A stretch of 64,000 bases of DNA from Xanthomonas sontii (GTDB lineage: Bacteria; Pseudomonadota; Gammaproteobacteria; Xanthomonadales; Xanthomonadaceae): assembly GCF_040529055.1 (NCBI RefSeq), contig NZ_CP132342.1:1141001-1205000 (forward strand). The letters run 5' to 3'. Shown here piece by piece: positions 49,955 through 57,305 of the stretch; within the stretch, counting starts at the first letter, position 1; every line of letters starts with the position of its first letter. The notes below the pieces were generated by a model. That model was not told where the DNA came from. It worked only from the letters and a program-made list of their open reading frames with translations, and ran no database searches. The position numbers and the translations under genes were made by a program.

Positions 49955-51019
49955 TCAGGCGGTGGGCTTTCCGGCGCCGTCCGCGCCTTCGGCGTCGCCC
50001 AGCGCGTGTTGTACGTACAGGCGCTTGACCAGCACGTAGAGCACCACGGTGAGCGGCGCCGCCAGCACCACGCCCATCGGCCCGAACAGCACGCCGATAC
50101 CGAACAGCGAGAACAGCAGCAGCGCCGGCGGCAGGTCCACCGCACGCGCCTGGATCAGCGGCTGCAGCACGTGGCCTTCGAGTTGCTGCAGCACCACGAA
50201 CAGCAGCAGCGCGCCCAGCGCCACCTGCGGGCTGACCGTGAAGCCCAGCAGGATCGCCGGGACCGCGGCCACGATCGGGCCAACGATCGGGATGAAGTCC
50301 AGCAGCGCGGTCAACAGGCCGATGCCCAGCGCCACCGGCACGCCCAGCAGCCACAGGCCGATGCCGGTCAGGGTGCCGATCACCGCCATCGCCAGCAACT
50401 GGCCGGTCAGCCACGCGCGCAGCGCCTGGCCGCTGGCGGTCAGCGCTTCGTCGGCGACGCCGCGGCGGTCGCGCGGCAGCAGGTGCAGCAGGCCCTGGCG
50501 ATACAGCCGCGGCTGCGCGGCCAGGTACAGCCCGCCCACCATCATCAGCACCGCGTCGGTGACGCCGCCGCCGGCCGACAGCACGATGGCGCCGGCGTGC
50601 GTGGCCAGGGTCGAGGCGCCGTCGCGCAACTGGTCGGGGATGCGCTCGATCTGCGGCCCCAGCGGACCGGACTGCAGCCAGGCGTGGAACTTGTTCCAGG
50701 CCGCCGGCAAGGTGGCGCGGAAGGTGTCGATCTGCGCGGCGACCTCGGCACCGAACAGCAGCACGATCGCCGACAGCGCCAGGACCAGCACCAGGATCAC
50801 CAGCGCCAGCGCCGCCCACTCCGGTAGCGGCAACCATTTGCGCAACAGCGTGGCCAGCCCGTGCAGCAGCACGCCCACCACCACCGCACCGAACACGATC
50901 AGCAGCAGCTCCGACAACTGCCAGGCCAGCAGCGCCAGCGCGCCCAGCGCCATGACGACCAGGACCCGCGCCGCGAAGGGACGCAGGGGCGAGGGGGAAC
51001 TCGGGAGGGAGGCATTCAT
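49955..51019 (-). CDS. AI-2E family transporter (YdiK/PerM-like)
   Basis: A 354-residue polytopic membrane protein with about eight helices. The family core includes LWLLGVPVALGIGLLTALLD and FIPIVGPIVAAVPAILLGF, then QQLEGHVLQPLIQARAVDLP. Members export small molecules or ions; some were linked to AI-2 release, so the name does not prove the substrate. ATG 51019. Confidence 0.9.
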   Translation of the reverse strand: MNASLPSSPSPLRPFAARVLVVMALGALALLAWQLSELLLIVFGAVVVGVLLHGLATLLRKWLPLPEWAALALVILVLVLALSAIVLLFGAEVAAQIDTFRATLPAAWNKFHAWLQSGPLGPQIERIPDQLRDGASTLATHAGAIVLSAGGGVTDAVLMMVGGLYLAAQPRLYRQGLLHLLPRDRRGVADEALTASGQALRAWLTGQLLAMAVIGTLTGIGLWLLGVPVALGIGLLTALLDFIPIVGPIVAAVPAILLGFTVSPQVALGALLLFVVLQQLEGHVLQPLIQARAVDLPPALLLFSLFGIGVLFGPMGVVLAAPLTVVLYVLVKRLYVQHALGDAEGADGAGKPTA

Positions 51020-51221
51020 CGGTGGCGCGGATCCCGATCAGGACAATGAGCGCGGACAGTAGTGATAGCGCAGTGCAGGGCGAGCGAAGATCGTGTGCCG
51101 CCGGTCGGCGGCGCCAATCCACCGGTCGGCGTGCACCGGCGATGTCGGCGCGGCTGGTTCGACGCTGACCGGTCGGGCGTCCCGTGCTACCGGCCGGCCA
51201 GTCGACCGGCCGGAGCGGGCA

Positions 51222-51611
51222 CTACTGCCCGGCGGGCGGCTGCCAGAGCTCCACCTTGTTGCCTTCCGGGTCGATGACCCAGGCGAAGGCGCCGTATTCG
51301 GACTCGTCGATGCGGTCCAGCACGTGGCAGCCTTCCTCGCGCAGTGCCGCGACCAGCGCGTGCAGATCGTGCACCCGGTAATTGATCATGAAGGGTGCCG
51401 TGCCGGGCGAGAAGTGCGGCTCCTGCGCCGCCGCGCCGATCGACCAGACGGTGGAGCCGGTGACCGGCGCGCCGCTGCCGTCGTTCCAGGCGAAGGCGGT
51501 GCCGCCCCAGGCCTGCACGTCGATGCCGAGATGCCGCTGGTACCAGGCCTGCAGCGCGGCCGGATCCTGTGCCTTGAAGAAGATGCCGCCAATCCCGGTG
51601 ACGCGCTTCAT
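51222..51611 (-). CDS. VOC-family (glyoxalase/bleomycin-resistance-like) protein
   Basis: A 129-residue vicinal-oxygen-chelate protein made of two beta-alpha-beta-beta-beta units: GIGGIFFKAQDPAALQAWYQ...LGIDV and FMINYRVHDLHALVAALREE...WVIDPEGNKVELWQP. The C-terminal Glu in KVELW is the conserved metal ligand. ATG 51611 overlaps the upstream gene's stop by 4 bp. The substrate is unknown. Confidence 0.88.
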   Translation of the reverse strand: MKRVTGIGGIFFKAQDPAALQAWYQRHLGIDVQAWGGTAFAWNDGSGAPVTGSTVWSIGAAAQEPHFSPGTAPFMINYRVHDLHALVAALREEGCHVLDRIDESEYGAFAWVIDPEGNKVELWQPPAGQ

Positions 51612-51946
51612 GGAGCCTCCGCTGGTCCGATGGTGGGCTGGCCGGGCAGGGGCTCGTAACCGTCGCCGCGGCCGCTCAGCCAGCGCAGTCTACGCTTGCC
51701 GGCCTCGGCCAGGTACGCCGCGGCGGCCAGTAGCAGCGGATGCCGCAGGTCCGCGTCGATCATCAAGCGCACGTGCCCGTCCACTTCGATGTTCAGGAAA
51801 TGCGCCTGATCCGCATCGTCGTCGTAGCTGCGCGCCAGCAGCCGATCGCGGCCGTCGCTGAAGCGATAGAGGGTGTAGGCGTAGTAATAGCCGTCTTCGT
51901 CGTCCGGCTCGCTGGCGTCCACGTGGTGGGTGATGTCGACGTGCAT
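51608..51946 (-). CDS. Small acidic protein coupled to VOC gene, unknown function
   Basis: A 112-residue acidic protein (DASEPDDEDGYYYAYTLYRF, RSYDDDADQAHFLNIEVDGH) with no recognised domain. Its stop overlaps the VOC start as ATGA, so the two are co-translated. It begins a run of short leftward accessory genes reaching the integron. Confidence 0.62.
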   Translation of the reverse strand: MHVDITHHVDASEPDDEDGYYYAYTLYRFSDGRDRLLARSYDDDADQAHFLNIEVDGHVRLMIDADLRHPLLLAAAAYLAEAGKRRLRWLSGRGDGYEPLPGQPTIGPAEAP

Positions 51947-51964
51947 GCGGGTATCGTGTGCCTG

Positions 51965-52258
51965 TCAGGCCGCCCTCGAGACCACGTGGCCTGTCCCTTC
52001 GCTGCCGTTCGCCCAGAGCGTGAAATCGGCGCCCGCCGGGAAGTGGGCAAGTGCGTCAGGCATCAGCAACTGTACCCCTGCGCGGAACGTGACCCCAGGC
52101 GCCGGGCTGCCGGTGAAGGTGAGGCGGGCCGACCACTGCTGCTGGTCGATGCAGAGAATGGCGCACCACTGGCCGGAGACGAGCGCAGTCGCCTTGCTTC
52201 CTGGTTGCGCAGGATGCAGCAGCAGATCGGCCAGGAAGTGATGCGGAAGGTCATGCAT
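51965..52258 (-). CDS. EF-Tu domain III-like protein
   Basis: A 97-residue cytosolic protein. The strand order and spacing (FLADLLLHP, SGQWCAILCI, QQWSARLTFTG, PGVTFRAGVQLLMPD, FPAGADFTLWANGSEGTGHV) resemble the third beta-barrel domain of elongation factor Tu, including the late G-x-x-F-x-L/I-x-x-G...G-x-G-x-V motif. No GTPase domain is present. Likeness was judged by eye. A paralogous fold appears in 55213-55599. Function unknown. Confidence 0.5.
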   Translation of the reverse strand: MHDLPHHFLADLLLHPAQPGSKATALVSGQWCAILCIDQQQWSARLTFTGSPAPGVTFRAGVQLLMPDALAHFPAGADFTLWANGSEGTGHVVSRAA

Positions 52259-52273
52259 CAGGTCGATGTCCGG

Positions 52274-52570
52274 TCACGGCTTGCCCCAGCGCTCCTCGAC
52301 ATTGAACAGTACCTCGCAATCGCAGAAGCCTCCGTGCGCACCGAGCCAGGGGATGACCGACTCCGGAGCGACATCCTGGGACGCGAGGAACTGCGTGGTG
52401 AGTCGCAAGGAGTGATCGCAGCCATCGGCGAGCGCGTCGTTCAAGTAATCGAACAAGGCCCAGAGCGTCTCTCTGGGGAGCGGAAGGGTGGCTTCCGCGG
52501 GCGCGCACTGCTTGGACTGCGCTGATCTGCGGAGCGCTTTGCGACCTTGGGCTTTCGGGTCTTCTGTCAT
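52274..52570 (-). CDS. DUF2695 family protein
   Basis: A 98-residue protein with the DUF2695 pattern: PRETLWALFDYLNDAL, GCDHSLRLTTQFL, and the ending PWLGAHGGFCDCEVLFNVEE. His and Cys residues are conserved in the family and could bind metal. ATG 52570 is used; the longer frame upstream is not supported. It lies 15 bp upstream of the EF-Tu-like gene. Confidence 0.8.
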   Translation of the reverse strand: MTEDPKAQGRKALRRSAQSKQCAPAEATLPLPRETLWALFDYLNDALADGCDHSLRLTTQFLASQDVAPESVIPWLGAHGGFCDCEVLFNVEERWGKP

Positions 52571-52639
52571 TGTCTCTGTCGCTGGTAGAAAACAATGCTG
52601 CGGCGTAAATAGCGGAGAAGTACGGCCCGCGGCGGACAA

Positions 52640-52942
52640 TCAGTTGTCCTTGATCCAGGCCTTGATCGCCACGGTGACCCGCTGGCGGGTCTCGGCATCC
52701 GCTTTGCGAACCAGATACGGCGACCGATTGCCCAGCACCCCCGGCGCGGTCGACTGCACGCGCTCGGCGAGCTGCGCGATGAAATCGCGCCCGAGCGCGC
52801 GGTACTGCGCAACTTCCTGGGCTGTCAGCGCCATGGTCCACGCATAACCGACGGGGCCATGGCTGCAGTTGACGTCGAGCAGCAGCGTGTCGCCGTCGCG
52901 CAGGAGAAACCAGGCATGAGGCGCGTGATCTACTACCTGCAT
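52640..52942 (-). CDS. Small conserved protein, unknown function
   Basis: A 100-residue protein starting MQVVDHAPHAWFLLRDGDTL, with the central motif LLLDVNCSHGPVGYAWTMAL and a helical tail. Proteins with this NCSHGPVGYAW-type core occur as short accessory genes; I know no function for them. It is in the leftward cluster 70 bp upstream of the DUF2695 gene. Confidence 0.62.
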   Translation of the reverse strand: MQVVDHAPHAWFLLRDGDTLLLDVNCSHGPVGYAWTMALTAQEVAQYRALGRDFIAQLAERVQSTAPGVLGNRSPYLVRKADAETRQRVTVAIKAWIKDN

Positions 52943-53015
52943 GAAACGCTCCTTCGACGTGCGAGGACAATGCCTCGCGTCCACGTTGCATGCATGACGT
53001 AACAGCTCCTGTTGC

Positions 53016-53252
53016 TTACGTCGACGGCTTGTTCTTGCTGTACACGATCTTCTTGCTTCCCGCCGCACAACTGCCGATGACCTTCCGATCCTTGACGTCG
53101 CCGTTGTCGACGATGTTCAGCGTGTAGTCCTTGACGCCGTGGGCATCGAGTTTCGCGGTGAGCTCGGCCTTCAACTCCTCGCAAGATCTACCCGCCGCGA
53201 AAGCGGACGAGGAGGCGAAGGCAAGCAGGAGAAGCGCGATGGCTTGTTTCAT
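53016..53252 (-). CDS. DUF1161 family periplasmic protein
   Basis: A 78-residue protein with a signal peptide (AIALLLLAFASSSAFA). The mature part SCEELKAELTAKLDAHGVKD...GSCAAGSKKIVYSK is the DUF1161 pattern with two conserved cysteines, probably a disulphide. ATG 53252. Function unknown. Confidence 0.82.
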   Translation of the reverse strand: MKQAIALLLLAFASSSAFAAGRSCEELKAELTAKLDAHGVKDYTLNIVDNGDVKDRKVIGSCAAGSKKIVYSKNKPST

Positions 53253-53467
53253 GATGGCACCGATAGTCGATGAGGGAGAAAGAGGTTGCGGAAAAAACGT
53301 AAGGTGTGGCGGCTTTGGCATGGCGGTCGACCTGGTCGCTCTCGGGAGCAGCGCCGCCGCGCCGAGTGTAGCAAGCGCAAATTGCATCGACCGCTACCGC
53401 CACCGCACTCGGTCGGCGGCCGGTCGGGAGGAGCGGGACGCCGACGCCGCGGCCTGTTTCGGCGCAC

Positions 53468-54004
53468 TCAGGGATCGACCCACACGCCGGCGTCGTACAT
53501 CAACCGCATCGTGTAGTTGAGCTGGAGGGTCTGGTTCGGGCCGCAGGCGATCTGCGTGGTCTTGTCCGATGCTCCAGGTCCGGAGACGGAGATGGACGAA
53601 GCGGATCTGAGCGGGTCGAACAGGCTGTACCGGTAGCCGCCGTTGCTGAACTCGATCGATGCGTTGCCGTTGGGAAACGTGTTGTAAGTGAAAAGACCCG
53701 TCGGCGGCTTCTGCTGTGCGGGGTACTGCAGCACCAGCTTGCCGCTCTCCGACGCTCGGTACTGCAGGTAGCCCGAGGTCCGGTTGACCGCCTTCGACGA
53801 GCATAGCGAAAACTCTCGCTTGCGCGTCTGGCACGTCCACAGGGTGAGCTCGTCCTTGCCGCACAGCGGGCTGTGCTGGTATTCGCTCTCGGACTCCTGC
53901 AGTGTCGCTTGGCTGATGGATGGCACTGGCTCAGACGCTGGTGCTGCGAGCGGCAGGCTCGTCAAGGTCGCTGTCATGGCAATGCTTGCGATTGTCTTCT
54001 TCAT
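53468..54004 (-). CDS. Secreted protein, unknown function
   Basis: A 178-residue protein with a signal peptide (KTIASIAMTATLTSLPLAAP). Mature cysteines occur in SPLCGKDELTLWTCQTRK, FSLCSSKAV and IACGPNQ. The pattern 'ELTLWTCQTRKREFSLCSS' suggests a conserved lipoprotein-like or lectin-like module, but I cannot name it. ATG 54004. Confidence 0.62.
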   Translation of the reverse strand: MKKTIASIAMTATLTSLPLAAPASEPVPSISQATLQESESEYQHSPLCGKDELTLWTCQTRKREFSLCSSKAVNRTSGYLQYRASESGKLVLQYPAQQKPPTGLFTYNTFPNGNASIEFSNGGYRYSLFDPLRSASSISVSGPGASDKTTQIACGPNQTLQLNYTMRLMYDAGVWVDP

Positions 54005-54090
54005 GTTGTGCCAATCCCGTTGTGCCGGGTCATGTCAGAGGAGAGTCGGTGTGGACGAAACGGCGGCGTCGCCTGTTGCAGCATGGAGGT

Positions 54091-54630
54091 CTAATGCGGA
54101 GGCCGGGACCTTGCCAATAGCGTCCGAGCGCGCCTGCCCAGCTTGTCGCGATCTTTCAAGTAGATTGTAGGAGCATGGGTGACCGCAACGGTGGTCGCTG
54201 CCTGCAGTGGTGAAAGCTGGCTAAGCGGTTTGCCGAATTCCCGATTGGCAAAGCTGCTCAATCCATGATCTGTGCCGTTGTAGGCAAGACTGCAGTAGAG
54301 GCCGTAGATGTGCGACTCGTCGAAGTGCATCGGTAGCAGCATGCTCCAAAGCGCGTTGCGCACGTGCGACTGACCTTGCGCCAAATCCGTGTAGACGAGG
54401 GACGTCACCAGGCGAGCCGCATGCGGGGAGGGCGATCCCACATTCGCATCGATCAGCCTGCGAATCGCTTCGGGAGGAGTGGCGTCTTCTGGATTGGCGT
54501 GGGCGAGCAGATCGCGGATTCGGGCCAGATGTGGGCGGACAGCGAGCGCATCGTAAGCGACCAATGCGACAAGCGTTGCCAGGAGGAGCAGCGCCGTTCC
54601 TTTTCCAACGAATCTGATGATCTTGACCAT
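54091..54630 (-). CDS. Membrane protein with GT51 (transglycosylase)-like C-terminal segment
   Basis: A 179-residue protein with one N-terminal helix (ALLLLATLVALVAYDALAV). Residues about 110-172 (YGLYCSLAYNGTDHGLSSFA, EFGKPLSQLSPLQAATTVAV, RDKLGRRARTLLAR) resemble the latter part of GT51 peptidoglycan glycosyltransferases: YGxxxAAxxYFGKxxxxLxLxEAA and ERRNxVL. The upstream catalytic lobe with the Glu of EDxxFxxH is not evident. It may be a stand-alone, non-catalytic wall-binding protein. ATG 54630. Confidence 0.62.
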   Translation of the reverse strand: MVKIIRFVGKGTALLLLATLVALVAYDALAVRPHLARIRDLLAHANPEDATPPEAIRRLIDANVGSPSPHAARLVTSLVYTDLAQGQSHVRNALWSMLLPMHFDESHIYGLYCSLAYNGTDHGLSSFANREFGKPLSQLSPLQAATTVAVTHAPTIYLKDRDKLGRRARTLLARSRPPH

Positions 54631-54658
54631 GAGCGTCAGCCAACCTTAGGGCGACATT

Positions 54659-54697
54659 GGCTGCTGTAGTCGCGTGCTGCACGCGACTACAGCAGCC
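54659..54697. repeat. Perfect 18-bp inverted repeat (hairpin) overlapping a gene end
   Basis: Two perfect 18-bp arms (GGCTGCTGTAGTCGCGTG and its complement) flank a 3-nt loop. The right arm covers the last codons and stop of the membrane-protein gene ending at 54687. It could be a strong terminator for leftward transcription, though no U run follows, or the scar of a mobile element. Confidence 0.75.
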
Positions 54698-55061
54698 GGC
54701 GTTGATCGGCCGCGCGCCGAAAAACCCAGCCGACGAGCAAGCCGAGGCCTGTGGAGGCGAGCAGCTGCAGCCATTCCAGAGCGACAAACATGGCTGGTTC
54801 GTCCGTCATGTCTGGTGGCAATAGCGCCACGAGAACATCCGCGAAGGCGGCGTAGATGACCAGGATGAGGCAGGCGTGCGCGAGGCGGTGTTGCGCCACG
54901 CGCAACGCGAGGTGTGCGAAGAGTGCGGCGCAGAGCAGGAAAGAGAGATGTGTCCAGGCATTCACCAAGCCGCCTATCTCGAATAAGCCGCTGAAAAAGC
55001 CAACGCCGCACCGGAGAACAAACAGCAGGGCGGCATAGGCAAAGATCGATTTCCAGTGCAT
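54687..55061 (-). CDS. Membrane protein, unknown function
   Basis: A 124-residue protein with four hydrophobic segments (SIFAYAALLFVLRCGVGFFS, THLSFLLCAALFAHLAL, ACLILVIYAAFADVLVALLP, ALEWLQLLASTGLGLLVGWV). ATG 55061. It ends inside the 18-bp inverted repeat. No family was recognised. Confidence 0.62.
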   Translation of the reverse strand: MHWKSIFAYAALLFVLRCGVGFFSGLFEIGGLVNAWTHLSFLLCAALFAHLALRVAQHRLAHACLILVIYAAFADVLVALLPPDMTDEPAMFVALEWLQLLASTGLGLLVGWVFRRAADQRRLL

Positions 55062-55212
55062 GGCCGGCTGTACGGGGCGCGCGATCAACGAGCGAGAAGT
55101 GCGTCGCGTGCTGAAAGGGTGGGGACACTCCGCATCGCGCAAACGACGCGCTACGCCGGTCCGATGCCGGCTCTGCGTTGGCGCGCCGTGCCGCCTGACG
55201 TTGCCAGCGCCA

Positions 55213-55599
55213 TCAACGCAGGGTGCCCTCGCCGACCTTGCGCCCGCCCTCATAGGCGATGAACGACCTGTCTTTTTCCAAAACGTGGAACTGATCGATG
55301 CAGCTCAGAGACACCGCAGCGGTCTCGCCGGGTTCGATCTTCTCCTGCGCTTTGGAAATGCGCACCGCACACATGACGTCCTTACTCTCACCGGAGAATC
55401 GCACCTGTGGGCGGTAGTTGTCGTAAATCGCGTTGTCACGCCCCACCTTTTCCTGGCGCGTCAACAAGGTGAACGAGATCGGCACAGCGGCATCGGCGGG
55501 GTAGGTCAGTACCGTATCTTGGGAATTGCCCGCCGTGGCAGAAAAACAGAAGACCAGCAATGCGAGTGCAAGAAGCGTACAGCGACGGAGCGATTTCAT
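55213..55599 (-). CDS. Secreted EF-Tu domain III-like protein
   Basis: A 128-residue protein with a signal peptide (CTLLALALLVFCFSATA). The mature part aligns by eye with EF-Tu domain III: FTLLTRQEKVGR (EF-Tu VYILSKDEGGR), DNYRPQVRFSGESKDV (KGYRPQFYFRTTDV), IEPGETAAVSLSC (VMPGDNIKMVVTL) and DRSFIAYEGGRKVGEGTL (GLRFAIREGGRTVGAGVV). GTPase and domain II parts are absent. Export of such a fold is unusual. Role unknown. ATG 55599. Confidence 0.68.
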   Translation of the reverse strand: MKSLRRCTLLALALLVFCFSATAGNSQDTVLTYPADAAVPISFTLLTRQEKVGRDNAIYDNYRPQVRFSGESKDVMCAVRISKAQEKIEPGETAAVSLSCIDQFHVLEKDRSFIAYEGGRKVGEGTLR

Positions 55600-55682
55600 C
55601 GGGCGGCCTGCCTTCTTGGGTGGAAAATGGTGCCTGAGCCGTGAACCAAGCCGGCTCGGGCCGGTCGTGCCTGCATCGAGGC

Positions 55683-56090
55683 TCATGCATGTGGCCCCAG
55701 CATCAGGGTGTACGCGCGAATGCTAGCCGACCTGATCTGATCCTTGGTCATCGATTTGTTGCCGCGCACCGCCTCGGCAGGCACGAGCATGACCGTCGTC
55801 CGCCCATCGCCGGTGTTCCAGCCAAAAGCCACGACTTCCTTGTCGGCGAGGAACGACTGATCCCCGTCTTCGATATCCGAACACAGGATGCTGCCGTTCG
55901 GCTCGGTGTTACTCGATGCGGTGACATGCACCAGTCCGATCGCGCTATCGACGAGCACCTGATCCCTGTGACCAGCCGAATTGACCCTCCCTTCCACAAC
56001 CGAAGCGGTGTAGCCGAGAGACACGAGATGACCGGCGACGATCGACGCCAGGTGCTTTTTGCGATCGAGTTTGCTCTTGCCTGCAATCAT
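55683..56090 (-). CDS. Hypothetical protein next to the integron
   Basis: A 135-residue soluble protein (KLDRKKHLASIVAGHLVSLG...VDSAIGLVHVTASSNTEP) without a recognised domain. The alternating helix/strand pattern near residues 15-60 could be a nuclease-like core; that is a guess. It lies beyond the last cassette gene, with no attC between, so it is treated as the chromosomal flank of the array. Confidence 0.58.
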   Translation of the reverse strand: MIAGKSKLDRKKHLASIVAGHLVSLGYTASVVEGRVNSAGHRDQVLVDSAIGLVHVTASSNTEPNGSILCSDIEDGDQSFLADKEVVAFGWNTGDGRTTVMLVPAEAVRGNKSMTKDQIRSASIRAYTLMLGPHA

Positions 56091-56166
56091 GGGATGTCCT
56101 GTCGATCAGCAAGGATGCATGGATGGAACCGGACTACGCATGGGGGGGCGCTTGCATGGCGTCTTG

Positions 56167-56352
56167 TCACTCGGCTTTCGCTGCGTGTGCGGGCCTCTTG
56201 CAGGTCGACGGGGGAAAGACCGTGCCCTGCCAAGAGACGCCGTCAGCATAGAAGAGCGAGTCGTCCAACGTGTATCGGTCATCACTGAGCGGAACGGACC
56301 AAAGCGTATCAACCGTGGACCCGCCCTCATCATCTGGGACACGGAACAACAC
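56167..56352 (-). pseudogene. Cassette 8: truncated DUF4265-type gene at array end
   Basis: The frame downstream of attC A reads KVLFRVPDDEGGSTVDTLWS...YTLDDSLFYADGVSWQGTVF, the N-terminal half of DUF4265 proteins, then an unrelated tail CKRPAHAAKAE and a stop at 56167. No ATG is in frame near the expected start; GTG 56352 is the best candidate. The family is usually about twice as long, and no attC follows. The last cassette therefore appears truncated, probably by a deletion at the array end. Confidence 0.6.
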
Positions 56353-56379
56353 CTTGGGAGTCGGGTCGTTACTCGTGAG

Positions 56380-56439
56380 TCCTAACGCCTCAGTCAAGCC
56401 GCGGTGCGAAGCGGCGTCGGCTTGAACGAATTGTTGGCG
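56380..56439 (-). repeat. attC site A (cassette 7)
   Basis: A 60-bp site. On the minus strand it runs from GCCAAC, through the CAATTCGTTCAAGCCGACG and CGGCTTGACTGAGGC arms, to core GTTAGGA. It matches the Xanthomonas-type attC consensus shared by sites C-F. The 3' end of the cassette-7 frame reads into it. Confidence 0.88.
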
Positions 56440-56978
56440 CGCATCCACTTTCGATGCTGCGTGAAAGCTGTGGTGCCAAACGCTAACTCGATGAGCGCGC
56501 CAGCGGCAACCACGAAGACGGCGGGCGCGCGACATAACGCCAAGACAATTGCGCTCGCGGCTAGCGCCAGACCCAACGCCCAGTAGAGTCGCATGCCATA
56601 CACAGATGCAAACACCAGATAGCGGCCCCCGATGACGAGCAGCATGCCCAGGAAGAACCAAGTCGGCTGACGGAGGCCCAGCCCGTACGCGAGCGGCAAG
56701 CTGAAGATGAGCCAGAACGTGCTCGCTCCCGCAAGTTGACCGAGCGGATTGCCTTCACCGTGTGCGCCAGAGGCTCCAAGAAGCTTGCACAGCAGCACGC
56801 TGACCGGATAGATCAGCATGCCGCCAATAAGCAGCGACCAGATAGCACGCTCTGGTGTGACGAATGCCGCAAACGCAGTGGCGACTGCCCACGCCGTCGC
56901 CGATGCCACGATCCCGGTACTTCCGCTCAAGTAGCCGCGACGCATGTCCCACTGCGCGTCTCCAATCGTCATCTCCAT
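56394..56978 (-). CDS. Cassette 7: DUF7010-like membrane protein
   Basis: A 194-residue polytopic protein with about six hydrophobic segments (IVASATAWAVATAFAAFV, AIWSLLIGGMLIYPVSVLL, STFWLIFSLPLAYGLGL and others). Its last residues, NNSFKPTPLRTAA, are encoded by the attC itself, a common outcome in Xanthomonas cassettes. It resembles DUF7010-type membrane proteins; function unknown. ATG 56978 lies just inside the degenerate attC B boundary. Confidence 0.75.
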   Translation of the reverse strand: MEMTIGDAQWDMRRGYLSGSTGIVASATAWAVATAFAAFVTPERAIWSLLIGGMLIYPVSVLLCKLLGASGAHGEGNPLGQLAGASTFWLIFSLPLAYGLGLRQPTWFFLGMLLVIGGRYLVFASVYGMRLYWALGLALAASAIVLALCRAPAVFVVAAGALIELAFGTTAFTQHRKWMRANNSFKPTPLRTAA

Positions 56979-57002
56979 CGAGCCCCCTTCTCGCTGTTCT
57001 GT

Positions 57003-57303
57003 GTGCTAATTGCTTCAGTTGAGCCGCGTTGCTAAGCGACGCCGGCTTGAACGAATGGTGAAGCGGCGGCGCGAGGCGGTGGTAGAGCATGGTCAGCGCT
57101 CCCCAGCACTGCCGCCGAGTGACGAGCATGCCACAGATTGCGGTCTTGGGGCTTGCCCGAGGCGCTGACCGCTGGATGTGACCGAGCCCGAAGGCAATGA
57201 GCGCAGCGGAGCAATGAAAATGGCCGACGAAGCGGCGAGCGATCCGATGGCGGGAAACGTAAGGGCTGCGCACCGGAGCCGTCCGCTGCAGCGCCCAGTT
57301 AGG
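57003..57303 (-). repeat. attC B: degenerate/composite site after cassette 6
   Basis: The right edge (57297-57303) reads CCTAACTGGGC on the minus strand, a normal R'' end. The left 60 bp (57003-57061) is attC-like (CATTCGTTCAAGCCGGCG ... CGGCTCAACTGAAG), but the core reads ATTAGCA instead of GTTAGCA and the inner end reads CACCATTCG. Between them lie 240 bp with long inverted repeats, for example GGTCAGCGC/GCGCTGACC (57091-57099, 57162-57170). It may be two fused attC sites or a remnant of a lost cassette. Confidence 0.6.
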
Positions 57304-57305
57304 TT

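Noticed and set aside
54659-54697. The 18-bp inverted repeat as an attC site or array boundary.
   Set aside because: The flanks lack RYYYAAC and GTTRRRY core boxes and the stem is perfect, without the unpaired bases typical of attC.
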